A stretch of 64,000 nucleotides of DNA from Rhodospirillum sp. (GCA_013822765.1 PNKY01000016.1:50056-114055); one strand, 5' to 3'. Counted from the first letter of the stretch, positions 1 to 8,787 are shown. Translations and numbers: made by a program. Notes: generated by a model from the letters alone, not told the origin.

Positions 1-1
1 G

Positions 2-517
2 CTGGTGGGATACCGCGGCTATGGCGGCAACCCAGGCGAGCCGACCGAAACCGGGCTCTACGATGACGGCCGCGCCCACCTGGACTGGCTCGCTGCCCAG
101 GGCCTGCGGCCGGACGAGCTGGTGCTCTATGGCGAATCCCTCGGCTCGGCGGTTGCTACCCAGCTGGCGACCGAGCGCAAGGCGGCTGCCCTGGTGCTGG
201 AGGCGCCGTTTGCTTCGGTCCTGCTGTCGGCCCGCGCGCGCTATCCGCTGTTCGCGTTCGACTGGGTGATCAAGGACAAGTTCGCCAACGTCGACAAGAT
301 CGACCGGATCAACATGCCCTTGTTCGTGATCCACGGCGCCCTGGACCGCGTGACGCCGCAACGCTTCGGCCGCATGGTGTTCGAGCGCGCGCGCGAGCCG
401 AAGGCCGCGAGCTGGCCGTCCGGGGCTGGCCACAACGACCTGTTGCAGTTCGGCATGGTGGAGGCGGTGACGCGCTTCCTGGACGGGCTGTCCGCGCCGG
501 TCTCAAAAGCCGGCTGA
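2..517 (+). CDS. alpha/beta hydrolase (BEM46/ABHD13-like), 5' truncated
   Basis: The gene runs in from the left edge: the reading frame is open to base 2, so the N terminus is missing and the GTG at 5 is not taken as a start. The visible part shows an alpha/beta-hydrolase C-terminal half: a YRGYGGNPG strand/loop, the nucleophile elbow GESLGS (serine nucleophile), an aspartate in the ALDRVTP loop and the final histidine in GAGHND, which completes a Ser-Asp-His triad. The RGYGGN and GESLGSA motifs are typical of the BEM46/ABHD13/YfhR group of serine hydrolases, whose substrates are mostly unknown. The last 15 bases overlap the convergent Fe-S scaffold gene. Family assignment is firm; substrate cannot be inferred. 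Confidence 0.85.
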   Translation: MVGYRGYGGNPGEPTETGLYDDGRAHLDWLAAQGLRPDELVLYGESLGSAVATQLATERKAAALVLEAPFASVLLSARARYPLFAFDWVIKDKFANVDKIDRINMPLFVIHGALDRVTPQRFGRMVFERAREPKAASWPSGAGHNDLLQFGMVEAVTRFLDGLSAPVSKAG

Positions 518-919
518 GGCCGCGCGCTTCAGCGCTTCGAACGGCAGCAGCACGCACTCGCGCCGGCTCTTGGCGCCGTGCACCGGGCGGAAGATTTCCA
601 GGCACTGCCAGTGCGGGTCCAATGTGCCCTCGGCCATGAGCGTGCGCGCGGCGGTGCTCATCGCCTCCAGCGTCGCCCGGTCGGCGCCACGGCCATGCTC
701 GGCGATGGTGGCGGCGGATGCCTCGCACAAAAGGCAGCCGCGCACGTGATGGGCGATCTCGACGATGCGGCCGTCCCTGATGGATAGATCGAGCGTGACC
801 CGATCGCCGCACAGCGGATTGTCCACGGTTGCGGTGCTGGTCGCGTCGGGCAGGCGGCCCTTGCCGAAGGCAGCGCGCGCCCGCTCGACCAGCGCCTTGT
901 GGTACAGCGCCTCACTCAC
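503..919 (-). CDS. IscU/NifU-like Fe-S cluster assembly scaffold
   Basis: A 138-residue protein of the IscU/NifU N-terminal family, which assembles [2Fe-2S] clusters and passes them to apo-proteins in the cytoplasm. The three conserved ligand cysteines are present: C37 in DNPLCGD, C62 in the GCLLCEAS motif and C122 in RRECVLLPF. An extra C65 is visible. The start is the GTG at 919, whose frame overlaps the stop of the upstream molybdopterin-binding/MocA fusion by 8 bases. A longer in-frame extension would run inside that gene and is unlikely. Its place at the end of the molybdenum-hydroxylase maturation operon suggests it may help supply clusters to the CoxS subunit. That link is inference. 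Confidence 0.85.
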   Translation of the reverse strand: MSEALYHKALVERARAAFGKGRLPDATSTATVDNPLCGDRVTLDLSIRDGRIVEIAHHVRGCLLCEASAATIAEHGRGADRATLEAMSTAARTLMAEGTLDPHWQCLEIFRPVHGAKSRRECVLLPFEALKRAASAGF

Positions 920-2531
920 CGGGCTTGTCCTGCAGCGTGCGGTAGGCTTCCGGCGTATCGACATCGAGGAAGATGCCGCCATCCTCGGCGGCGATCTCGG
1001 TCACCAGCTCGGCATGCTCGCCGATCAGATGGCGCGCGCCGACGTCGCCGGCCAGCTCCGTCATCTCGCCGAAGAACCGGCGGTCCCACAGCACCGGGTT
1101 GCCGCGCTTGCCCTGGAACGACGGCACGATGACCGCGCGGGCCTCGGTCGGGTTGAAGGCCGCGATCATGCGGCGCAGTAGGGCGGTTCCGACGCGCGGC
1201 ATGTCGCCCAGCAGGACCAGCGCGGCGTCGATATCGGCGGGCAGCGCCTTCAGCCCGCTGCGCAACGAGGCGCTCATGCCGTCGGCGTAGTCGGGACAGG
1301 ACACAAACCGGACACCGTGGCCGGCGAGGGCGGCGCGCACCTCGGCCTCCTGGTGGCCGGTGACGACGATGATCTCGGCGAGGTCGGCGGCCAGCGCCTG
1401 CTCGACCACGCGCGTGACGATCGGCTTGCCGTTGTCGTCCATCAGCAGCTTGTTGGCGCCCATGCGGCTGGAGCGGCCGGCTGCCATCACCAGGCCGGCG
1501 ATGCGCGGCCGCCGCGCTTCGGGACGGGAAGGAGAGTCGCGTGGCTGCGGCCGGGCGGAGATTTCGTTGAGCAGCCCTCCGGCGCCCATGCGGCGCAGGT
1601 CACGCGCGGTGACGGGAATATCGGCCATCAGGCGCTGCAGCACCCAGTCGAAGCCGTTGAGCTTGGGCGTGCGCGCGCACCCCGGCAATCCGATGATCGG
1701 CTTGCCGGCGATCTCGCCCAGCAGGATCAGGTTGCCGGGATCGACCGGCATGCCGAACTGCAGGACCTTGCCGCCGCTGCGCTCGATCGCCGCCGGGATG
1801 ACGTCGCGCCGGTCGATGATGGCGGAGCCGCCCATCACCAGCACGATGCCGGCGCCGCCGGTGAGCGCGCCCTGGATGACCTCGCCCAGCGCGGCCGGCT
1901 CGTGCGGCGCACGCAGGTCGACGGCATCGAGGCTGCCCATCGCCGCCAGCCGGCGGTTGGTGACGGCGACGGTCTTGTCGAGCAGCGCCGGCTTCATCGC
2001 GGCAAGCTCGGTCTGGATCAGCGCGACCTTGCGCGGCCGGAACGGGTGGAAGGAAAGAACGGGCTTTTGGCGCGCAACCGCCACGCAGGCATCGAGCGCA
2101 GTGCGCTTGACCGCGAACGGAATGATCTTGACGGTCGCCGCCATCTGGTCCGGCGCCATCGCGGCATAGTCCGCCAGGGTCGCAAGGGTGATCGCCTCGT
2201 CCACGTCGTTGATGGCATCGACTTGCACGGCATCGACGCGCAGGATGCCGCCCTCGCGGGCATAGAGGTTGACGCGTCCGGTGAACGGCGCCTCGATGCG
2301 CAGTCCTTCGGCGCCCAGCAACGAACCGAGCGCTGCCGCAGCGGCGTCCTCGCCGACATCGTCCGCCTCAAGCCGCGCGACTGTGATCATGCGGCGGCCG
2401 CTCTTCTTTATTGCTTCGATGTCGGCGGCGCTCAGGACCCGGCCTTTCTTGAAGGCGATCTCGCCGTTGCGCAGCGCGTGGGCGAGGACAGCCCCGGCGC
2501 ACTCTTCGACGGGGAGCTCGGCGAAGATCAT
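912..2531 (-). CDS. molybdopterin-binding / MocA-type cytidylyltransferase fusion
   Basis: A 539-residue two-domain protein. Residues 1 to about 330 resemble the MoeA/MogA-type molybdopterin-binding fold (VMGGSAIIDRRDVIPAAI, GLPGCARTPKLNGFDW). From about residue 345 there is a nucleotidyltransferase of the MocA/MobA class (LVMAAGRSSRMGANKLL, LLGDMPRV, GKRGNPVLW). MocA adds CMP to molybdopterin to make the MCD cofactor used by CO-dehydrogenase and related hydroxylases. The ATG at 2531 overlaps the stop of the XdhC-type gene as ATGA, so the genes are translationally coupled. Such fusions occur in alphaproteobacteria next to xdhC/cox genes. It most likely finishes and hands over cofactor for the CoxL homologue at 13-15 kb. 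The separate mobA at 46 kb would make the guanine form. Confidence 0.88.
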   Translation of the reverse strand: MIFAELPVEECAGAVLAHALRNGEIAFKKGRVLSAADIEAIKKSGRRMITVARLEADDVGEDAAAAALGSLLGAEGLRIEAPFTGRVNLYAREGGILRVDAVQVDAINDVDEAITLATLADYAAMAPDQMAATVKIIPFAVKRTALDACVAVARQKPVLSFHPFRPRKVALIQTELAAMKPALLDKTVAVTNRRLAAMGSLDAVDLRAPHEPAALGEVIQGALTGGAGIVLVMGGSAIIDRRDVIPAAIERSGGKVLQFGMPVDPGNLILLGEIAGKPIIGLPGCARTPKLNGFDWVLQRLMADIPVTARDLRRMGAGGLLNEISARPQPRDSPSRPEARRPRIAGLVMAAGRSSRMGANKLLMDDNGKPIVTRVVEQALAADLAEIIVVTGHQEAEVRAALAGHGVRFVSCPDYADGMSASLRSGLKALPADIDAALVLLGDMPRVGTALLRRMIAAFNPTEARAVIVPSFQGKRGNPVLWDRRFFGEMTELAGDVGARHLIGEHAELVTEIAAEDGGIFLDVDTPEAYRTLQDKPGE

Positions 2532-3229
2532 CGCGTCGGCTGGCCGTGGCGCGCGGCGGTCAGTTGCGCGAGGACGGAGATGGCGATCTCCGCCGGCGAC
2601 TTGGCGCCGATGGCAAGGCCCGCCGGCCCATGGATGCGCGCCAGCGCCGTGCTGTCGAATCCCGCTTCGGATAAGCGCTGCAGGCGCGCGGCGTGCGTTT
2701 TCTTGCTGCCGAGGGAGCCGATGTAGAACGCCTCCGAGCGCAAGGCGCGGTCGAGCGCCGGATCGTCGAGCTTGGGATCATGGGTCAGCGTCACCACGGC
2801 GCTGCTTTCGTCGAGCCGGATCGCGTCGAGCGCTTCGTCGGGCCAGTCGTGGCGCAGAGTCAGGCCGGGAAAGCGCTCTGCTGTCGCGAAGGCGCGGCGT
2901 GGATCGACCACGACAACCTCGTAGCCGGCCAGGGCCGCCATCGGCGCCAATGCCTGCGTGATGTGAACCGCGCCGACGATGACCAGGCGCGGGCTGGGCA
3001 CGCGCGCCTGCACGAACAGGCGCCGGCCTTCGATCTCGATCTCGCCGGATTTGTTGGCAGCCAGCGCCTCAGCTACTGCTGCACGCGCCGCAGTCGAGAG
3101 GTTGAGCGACGGTGCTTCGTTGCCGGGTTCGAACAAGGCCTGCTGGTTGCTGCCGAGGTCGGTGACGAGGGCGATCGGCCGGCGTTCGGTCTTGGCGGTG
3201 ACCAGGCGCGAAAGGTCGCTCGCCTTCAT
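2528..3229 (-). CDS. XdhC-family Rossmann domain protein (C-terminal half as a separate gene)
   Basis: A 233-residue protein matching the C-terminal Rossmann part of XdhC/CoxF. The nucleotide-binding region starts RLVIVGAVHITQALAPMAA and continues through EVVVVDPRRAFA. The conserved tail IGSLGSKKTHAARL followed by HGPAGLAIGAKSPAEIAISV is the family signature. XdhC proteins bind molybdenum cofactor, help sulfurate it and protect it until insertion into xanthine dehydrogenase-type enzymes. The ATG at 3229 was chosen because it overlaps the upstream XdhC N-terminal gene as ATGA. A longer open frame upstream lies inside that gene and lacks family similarity. In many bacteria both halves are one polypeptide; here they are two adjacent genes. 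Confidence 0.88.
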   Translation of the reverse strand: MKASDLSRLVTAKTERRPIALVTDLGSNQQALFEPGNEAPSLNLSTAARAAVAEALAANKSGEIEIEGRRLFVQARVPSPRLVIVGAVHITQALAPMAALAGYEVVVVDPRRAFATAERFPGLTLRHDWPDEALDAIRLDESSAVVTLTHDPKLDDPALDRALRSEAFYIGSLGSKKTHAARLQRLSEAGFDSTALARIHGPAGLAIGAKSPAEIAISVLAQLTAARHGQPTR

Positions 3230-3549
3230 TCCAGGCGCTCGACATAGACCTGCAGCTTGCCGCCGCAGGCGAGGCCGACTTCCCACGCCTGTTCGTTGGT
3301 GACGCCGAAATCGAGCAGCCGCGGCTTGCCGTCGGCGATGGCGTCGAGCGCCTCGCGCACCACGGCGCCTTCGATGCAGCCGCCGGAGACTGATCCGACC
3401 ATCGCGCCCGTGCCATCGACCACCAGCTGGCTGCCGGCCGGCCGGGGCGACGAGCCCCAGGTGCTGGTGACCGTCGCTACCGCCACGTCGCGGCCGGCCT
3501 GCTTCCACTCCAGCGCGGTTGCGAGAACGTCTTCTTCCTGCTGTGTCAT
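3226..3549 (-). CDS. XdhC/CoxI N-terminal domain protein
   Basis: A 107-residue protein consisting only of the XdhC/CoxI N-terminal domain. It has the family's STWGSSPRPAGSQLVV strand and the SVSGGCIEGAVV motif with its conserved cysteine, thought to contact the cofactor. It sits between coxE (4-base overlap) and the Rossmann-domain XdhC gene (4-base overlap), so both halves should be made in step and may form one functional complex. Role by family: binding or protection of molybdenum cofactor during maturation of a molybdenum hydroxylase. Confidence 0.85.
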   Translation of the reverse strand: MTQQEEDVLATALEWKQAGRDVAVATVTSTWGSSPRPAGSQLVVDGTGAMVGSVSGGCIEGAVVREALDAIADGKPRLLDFGVTNEQAWEVGLACGGKLQVYVERLE

Positions 3550-4766
3550 GCCGCCACCTTGGACCGGGGTTCCTGGCCGCGCGAACCGAGCTGGCTCAAC
3601 GCTGCCGCCAGATCCCGCATGCTTTGAAGATTGTGGATCGGCCTGAAATCGTCAACGTGCTTGATCATGGCTTTTGCACCCTGGGCCTGCGGCTTATAAG
3701 CCTCATAGCGAAGAAGGGGATTGAGCCAGATCAGCCGCCGGCAGCTCTTGTGCAGTCGCTCGATCTCCTCCTCCAGGCCAACCGCGCCCTCGCGGTCCAA
3801 TCCGTCGGAGATCAGCAGGACCAGGGCGCCCTGACCCAGCACCCGCCGCGACCAGCGCCGGTTGAACTCCGCCAGGCTATGGCCGATGCGCGTGCCGCCG
3901 GACCAATCCGGCACATTCTCGGAAATCCGGTCCAGCGCCACGTCGACGTCGCGATGCCGCAAATGGCGCGTGATGTTGGTAAGGCGCGTCCCGAACAGGA
4001 ATGAGTGCACGCGGTCGCGGTCGCTGGTGAGCGCGTGGATGAAATGCAGCGCCAGGCGCGAATAGCGGCTCATCGAGCCGGAGATGTCGCACAGGATCAC
4101 CAGCGGCGGCCGGCGCCGGCGTCGCGACTTGAATTGCAGGGGAATGATGTCGGGATCGCGCAGCCCGGCGCGCAGGGTCGCGCGCATGTCGACCCGGTGG
4201 CCGCGCGCATCGCGCTTGAAGCGCCGGGTCGGCACATCCTCGACCGGCAGGCGCATGGCCGCGATCGCCTTCTTGGCCTGCTCGATCTCGGCCAGGGTCA
4301 TCTTCTCGAAGTCCATGCTCTGCAGCAGCTCGCGGCTTGAGAAGGTAAGGGCGGCATCGATCTCGATCTCGTCCCGATCCGGCTCGCGCGCCTCGCCTTC
4401 GTGGCCGGCCTGGTTGCCGCGCAGGGCGTCGGCGACGCGCGGGCTGATCTCCTGGTGGCTCTGGTCGATCTCCTTGCCGCGGAACTGCGGCAGCATCAGC
4501 GACATCATGCGCTGCAGGAACTGCGGGTTGCGCCAGAAGATATGGAACGCCTGGTCGAAGATCTCGCGCTGCTCGCGCCGCTGCACGAACACGGCGTGCA
4601 GGGTCCAATAGAAGTCGTCGCGGTCGCCGATACCGACCGCTTTCACGGCCTCGATGGCGTCGATCGCCTTGCCGGGCCCGACCGGCAGTCCGGCGGCGCG
4701 CAAGGCGCGCGCAAACTGCATGATGTTCTCCGAGAGGCGGCTCACAGCGGGCGCGGCGGCGACCAT
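3546..4766 (-). CDS. coxE: CoxE-like VWA-domain protein
   Basis: A 406-residue protein with a von Willebrand factor A domain in its C-terminal half. The MIDAS metal site is visible as DISGSMS after the beta strand LVILCD. The N-terminal half is helical (ENIMQFARALRAAGLPVGPG) and typical of CoxE. CoxE works with the MoxR-type ATPase CoxD in building the [CuSMoO2] or related active site of CO-dehydrogenase-type enzymes; the pair resembles other MoxR/VWA chaperone systems. Start and stop overlap coxD and the XdhC N-terminal gene respectively, giving a tight operon. Confidence 0.9.
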   Translation of the reverse strand: MVAAAPAVSRLSENIMQFARALRAAGLPVGPGKAIDAIEAVKAVGIGDRDDFYWTLHAVFVQRREQREIFDQAFHIFWRNPQFLQRMMSLMLPQFRGKEIDQSHQEISPRVADALRGNQAGHEGEAREPDRDEIEIDAALTFSSRELLQSMDFEKMTLAEIEQAKKAIAAMRLPVEDVPTRRFKRDARGHRVDMRATLRAGLRDPDIIPLQFKSRRRRRPPLVILCDISGSMSRYSRLALHFIHALTSDRDRVHSFLFGTRLTNITRHLRHRDVDVALDRISENVPDWSGGTRIGHSLAEFNRRWSRRVLGQGALVLLISDGLDREGAVGLEEEIERLHKSCRRLIWLNPLLRYEAYKPQAQGAKAMIKHVDDFRPIHNLQSMRDLAAALSQLGSRGQEPRSKVAA

Positions 4767-5683
4767 TAGCGCCGCGCGGCGGCCATCTCCGCGCGCACTT
4801 CTTCCAGGATCTTGGCGGCTTCGGTGCCGCGGATGCGCGCGATGTCGTCCTGGTATTTGAGCAGGGCGCCCAGCGAATGATCGATCGCGTCGGGCGTCAG
4901 CGCCACCTGGTCGAGCTGGATGAGCGCATCGGTCCAGTCGATGGTCTCGGCCACGCCCGGCAGCTTGAACAGGTCGTGCCCGCGCAGCTTCTGCACGAAG
5001 CCCACAACCTCGCGCGACAGGTCGAGGCTGGCGGCCGGCAGGCGCGCGCGCAGGATCTCCAGCTCGCGCTCGGCGCTCGGATAGTCGACCCAGTAATAGA
5101 AGCAGCGTCGCTTCAGGGCGTCGTGGATCTCGCGCGTGCGGTTGGAGGTGATGACGACGATCGGCGGCTCAGCAGTCTTGATGACACCAAGCTCCGGGAT
5201 GGTCACCTGGAAGTCGCTGAGCAGTTCGAGCAGGAAGGCCTCGAACGGCTCATCGGTGCGGTCCAGCTCGTCGATCAGCAGGACCTTCGGACCGCGCGCC
5301 TCGCTCTCCAGCGCCTGCAGCAGCGGTCGCTTGATCAGGAACCGCTCGGAGAAGATATCGGCGGCGATGCGCTCCTTGGAGTCGATATGCGCCGCCTCGG
5401 CCAGACGGATCTCCAGCATCTGGCGCGGATAGTCCCACTCGTAGACTGCGCTGGCGACGTCGAGCCCTTCGTAGCACTGCAGGCGCACCAGCGTCCGCCC
5501 GAGTGTCGCCGCCAGCACTTTCGCGATTTCAGTCTTGCCGACGCCCGCCTCGCCTTCAAGGAATAGGGGCCGTCTGAGCTTCAGCGAGAGAAAGACGGCG
5601 GTCGCCAGACTGCGATCGGCGATGTAGTTGCCCTGGCGGAGAAGAGTGAAGGTCTCCTCGATGTTGCGCGGGATCGCCGCCAT
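4766..5683 (-). CDS. coxD: CoxD-like MoxR-family AAA+ ATPase
   Basis: A 305-residue MoxR-type AAA+ ATPase. Walker A is GEAGVGKTE, Walker B is VLLIDELDR, sensor 1 lies in VVITSNRTREIHDALKRR and the lid region follows. CoxD of Oligotropha is needed to install sulfur and copper at the molybdenum site of CO dehydrogenase, acting with a VWA partner, here the neighbouring coxE product. It is the first gene of the minus-strand maturation operon and begins only 10 bases after the stop of the ydbL-like gene, so read-through from the ydbH operon is possible. Confidence 0.9.
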   Translation of the reverse strand: MAAIPRNIEETFTLLRQGNYIADRSLATAVFLSLKLRRPLFLEGEAGVGKTEIAKVLAATLGRTLVRLQCYEGLDVASAVYEWDYPRQMLEIRLAEAAHIDSKERIAADIFSERFLIKRPLLQALESEARGPKVLLIDELDRTDEPFEAFLLELLSDFQVTIPELGVIKTAEPPIVVITSNRTREIHDALKRRCFYYWVDYPSAERELEILRARLPAASLDLSREVVGFVQKLRGHDLFKLPGVAETIDWTDALIQLDQVALTPDAIDHSLGALLKYQDDIARIRGTEAAKILEEVRAEMAAARR

Positions 5684-5693
5684 CCATCCGTCC

Positions 5694-6041
5694 CTACTTC
5701 GTGACCCAGGCGCCCGATGAATTCATGTAGTAGAAGCCGGGCTTCAGCTTGCCGATGATCTTCTCGCCGGCAATTGCGCCGATCTGCTCCACCGGCACGC
5801 CCTTTTGATTCGCGATCTGCTGATACTTCTCCAGCCGCTGCGCGTTGACCGACTGGACCAGGGATTGGATGTCGGCAGGCGCGCTTGGCGAAACCGACGC
5901 AACCAGACCGTCAGGGCGCTCGCCGACCAGGCCGGCAGCGCGCGCATCGTCCAGAGCATCCGCCATCGCGGGCGCCGAGAACACCATTGCCAGGGCCAGC
6001 ACCAGGCCGCTCAGCAACGATTTGATCTTGAGGCTCGTCAT
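5694..6041 (-). CDS. ydbL: YdbL-like periplasmic protein (DUF1318)
   Basis: A 115-residue protein with a clear Sec signal peptide (hydrophobic LLSGLVLALAMVFS, cleavage near APAMADA). The mature part has the DUF1318 pattern: ARAAGLVGERPDGLV, then YQQIANQKGVPVEQIGAIAGEKI and the C-terminal GFYYMNSSGAWV. In Escherichia coli the ydbH-ynbE-ydbL genes form an operon in which YdbL is proposed to assist the YdbH/YnbE envelope-spanning lipid bridge. The same order and orientation are kept here, 14 bases after ynbE. Confidence 0.9.
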   Translation of the reverse strand: MTSLKIKSLLSGLVLALAMVFSAPAMADALDDARAAGLVGERPDGLVASVSPSAPADIQSLVQSVNAQRLEKYQQIANQKGVPVEQIGAIAGEKIIGKLKPGFYYMNSSGAWVTK

Positions 6042-6055
6042 GTGGAATCGCTCCG

Positions 6056-6274
6056 TTAGAACAGATTGGGGTTGTCCTGCAGCAACGTGTCGACGTCGCG
6101 GTCCACCTTGACTCGGACCTCCTGCTCGATCTTCACGTTGAGATTGATCACGATCGGCTTGTCCGGCGCCTCGACCTTCACGGTCGGGGTGCAGGCCGCC
6201 AGGGTGGTGGCGGCAATACCGCCGACCAGTCCGGCGAGCAGTACGCGCGTTAGACGTGGGTGAAGCTGTCGCAC
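6056..6274 (-). CDS. ynbE: YnbE-like outer-membrane lipoprotein
   Basis: A 72-residue small lipoprotein. The N terminus is a lipoprotein signal (VLLAGLVGGIAATTLAAC), with a lipobox ending at the cysteine of LAAC. The mature part contains the family's IVINLNVKIEQEVRVKVDRDVD strand. The start is GTG at 6274, preceded by an AGAGGG ribosome-binding site at about 7 bases. YnbE multimers in E. coli stack at the C terminus of YdbH to bridge to the outer membrane. It lies directly downstream of the ydbH-like gene. Confidence 0.88.
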   Translation of the reverse strand: MRQLHPRLTRVLLAGLVGGIAATTLAACTPTVKVEAPDKPIVINLNVKIEQEVRVKVDRDVDTLLQDNPNLF

Positions 6275-6285
6275 AGCGGTGCCCT

Positions 6286-8787
6286 CTATTGCAGCTCGTT
6301 CAACCGTTCTTCGATGATAGAAGGCAGGCGGTAGCCCGCCAAGCCCTTGCGCAAGACCTCATCCAGTTTCCCGGACAAGTTGAGGTTAAATTCCACCGGA
6401 TAGCCGTTGTAGAAGCTAGGGTTGCTGCCGGCGATGTGCAAGCCCAGCTCGGCGTCGCCGGTCAGCTTTCGGTTCAAGGTCACGACCAATTCCTTGTAAT
6501 GGAAGTCCGACAAAGCCTGCAACGCCATGCTCACCGACGACCCTGCGCTGCCCAAGGCCCCCGGCGCCTGGGCTGCATCGTAGCGTAGGACTCCCGGCGC
6601 GTCGGCGGCGAACTTCGCGTTATCGACGATAATGCCGTTGGGAAACAAAGTGATGGGCGCAGTGCCGGAGATCGCGCCTTCGCCGCTTAGGCCGGCAACT
6701 CCAGCGATCTTGAACAACTCGCTGACGGAAAGTTGATCGATGTTGAGAGTCATTCTCTGCCCGGCCGCATTCATGGCGATCTCGGTAGGCGCGATGCTGG
6801 CGCGGCCGCCGGCTATGTCCAGGCGGCCCTCCTCGACTTTCATGATCGGGCCATGCAGCTCGAATCGGACCAGCGCGTTGGTCATCGGCAGTCCTGCGAT
6901 GAACTGCTCGATGGCGAGCTGCTGATTCGGTTTCGTGGAGACCGGCCACGGTTCGTCGATCTCGATCACGCCATTGAGGTTCTGGAACAGCACCGGGCCG
7001 GCATCGCCGGTCAGTCCTTCGAGGCCCAGCTTGACCTCGGAGCTTGCCCGGCCTTTGGACCACTTGATCGGCCCGGCGAGGCGCACGGTGCCGGAGAAGT
7101 CGCGCAGATAGCTCTTGGCACGCGGAAACAGATCAGCCGGTTGCAGCTTGCCGGGCGCGAAGACGATCGGCCCCATGTCGAGATCGGCGACGTAGTTCCG
7201 CGTGTTGAAATTGCCGGTCAGCTTGATATTGCCGAGCTTCACGCCGCCGCCGGCGCCGGTGATGGCGTTGAGCTGCGCCGCCAGCTTGCCCCCGTCGATG
7301 CGTCCGGTGCCGTTGAGCGTGAACGTCGGCAGGCCATAGCCGGCATCGAGCGAGCTGACGCGCAGCTCGCCGTCGATCGCCGTGCCCGCGCCAGACAGCT
7401 TGACGAGCGCATTGGTGGCCGAGACGCCGCGCGCCTTGTTGGTGAGCGCGATCTTGGAGCCGTTGATATGCCACGTCAGTCCGGCCTCGCCACCTTGAGC
7501 GGCGGCGTCGATGCCGGGAATGCGCAGCTCCACCGTCTCGCCCCACGACTTGGCGGCGAGGTTGAGAGCGCCGGTGATGGCGCCCGCGGTCCAGCTGCCG
7601 TCGCGCGTGTTCATGCGGAACGCGGTGTTGTCGGCTTTCAGCGTCAATGCGCCGGCGCCGATCGACGTGCTCTTGGCGGCATCCGCGATGCCCTTGTGCG
7701 CGATCTTGCCCTCGGCCGACAACGCGGCCGCCAGCACGCCGTCGACCACGGTCAGGTGCACCGGCGCGCTCAGCTCCGGCTGGCGGATCTGCCAGCCGGA
7801 GAACGCAACGCTGTCATCGCGCGCAGTGACCTGCGCGGTCAGGTCGAGCGCCAGCGCGCCGGCGGCAAGGGAGAGCGTTGCAGCGCCATTGGCCTGCGCC
7901 TTCGCCGTCGGCGACAGACCACCCGCCAGGTCGAGCTGGATGTTGTCGATGTTGAGCGGCAGGTGCGTCGAGCGGATATCGGCGGTCAGGGATCCGGTCA
8001 GCGGCGCAGCCAGCTGTGCGGTGCGGATGCCGTTCAGCTGCAGCACCACCGCCACCGGTTTCGCGCCCGGCGCCGGATCGATGCTCGCCGCCACCTGGTC
8101 GAGATGCACGCTGGCCTCGACCGTGCCTTCCTGCGGCGCGACCTGGGGCGCGAACGCCCAGAGCGGCGATTGCGGCGCGAGCGCAATGCGCACGTCGCCG
8201 GTCATGGTCGGCTCCTTGAGCGCGCTCGAAACGTCGATCTTTGCGGTGGCGCGGGTGTGGCCGCCGGCATCGTTCGCAGTCAGATCGAGCGCGAGCGCGC
8301 CTTGGCCGAGGTGCGCCGACCCGCCGATCGCGACGCCGCCCATCGGCGTTTCGAGTGCCAGGTCGAGCCGGTCGACCGAGATCGTCTCCGGCATGGCGGT
8401 GCCGCCGGCCTTCGGGCCCTCATCGCCGTCGCCCCGCATCAACGGCTCGAGGTCGCCGAGGGTGACCGCGCCGCCCTCGATCCGGCCGTGCGCCGACGCC
8501 TTGCCGACCGCAACCGAGGAGAGGTTGCCCTGCAGATCGTATTCCAGCCGGATGTCGCTGGCTTCGAACGGCGCGGCATTGCCAATTTTCACGTGATCGA
8601 TGCGAGCGGAGGAGGTGCCGAGCTCGCCGAGGGAGATTGTGACCGGCACGCCATAGGTCCGCTCCACATAGCCGGCGATCGCCGCCTCCGCGAACGGAAT
8701 GCGCCAGATCGCCACCACGCCGGCCGCCACCAGCAGCAGGATCGGCACGCTGAGCAGGCCGACGATGACGATGGTGCGGCGGCGCAT
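6286..8787 (-). CDS. ydbH: YdbH-like AsmA-family intermembrane lipid-transport protein
   Basis: An 833-residue protein with one N-terminal membrane anchor (VIVGLLSVPILLLVAAGVVAIW) followed by a long periplasmic region rich in beta-strands, as in AsmA/YhdP/TamB/YdbH proteins that form hydrophobic grooves for phospholipid passage. The C terminus (NPSFYNGYPVEFNLNLSGKLDEVLRKGLAGYRLPSIIEERL, in part) matches the conserved DUF3971/YdbH tail. It is the first gene of the ydbH-ynbE-ydbL operon. The assignment rests on context plus overall architecture; sequence identity to E. coli YdbH is expected to be low. Confidence 0.85.
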   Translation of the reverse strand: MRRRTIVIVGLLSVPILLLVAAGVVAIWRIPFAEAAIAGYVERTYGVPVTISLGELGTSSARIDHVKIGNAAPFEASDIRLEYDLQGNLSSVAVGKASAHGRIEGGAVTLGDLEPLMRGDGDEGPKAGGTAMPETISVDRLDLALETPMGGVAIGGSAHLGQGALALDLTANDAGGHTRATAKIDVSSALKEPTMTGDVRIALAPQSPLWAFAPQVAPQEGTVEASVHLDQVAASIDPAPGAKPVAVVLQLNGIRTAQLAAPLTGSLTADIRSTHLPLNIDNIQLDLAGGLSPTAKAQANGAATLSLAAGALALDLTAQVTARDDSVAFSGWQIRQPELSAPVHLTVVDGVLAAALSAEGKIAHKGIADAAKSTSIGAGALTLKADNTAFRMNTRDGSWTAGAITGALNLAAKSWGETVELRIPGIDAAAQGGEAGLTWHINGSKIALTNKARGVSATNALVKLSGAGTAIDGELRVSSLDAGYGLPTFTLNGTGRIDGGKLAAQLNAITGAGGGVKLGNIKLTGNFNTRNYVADLDMGPIVFAPGKLQPADLFPRAKSYLRDFSGTVRLAGPIKWSKGRASSEVKLGLEGLTGDAGPVLFQNLNGVIEIDEPWPVSTKPNQQLAIEQFIAGLPMTNALVRFELHGPIMKVEEGRLDIAGGRASIAPTEIAMNAAGQRMTLNIDQLSVSELFKIAGVAGLSGEGAISGTAPITLFPNGIIVDNAKFAADAPGVLRYDAAQAPGALGSAGSSVSMALQALSDFHYKELVVTLNRKLTGDAELGLHIAGSNPSFYNGYPVEFNLNLSGKLDEVLRKGLAGYRLPSIIEERLNELQ

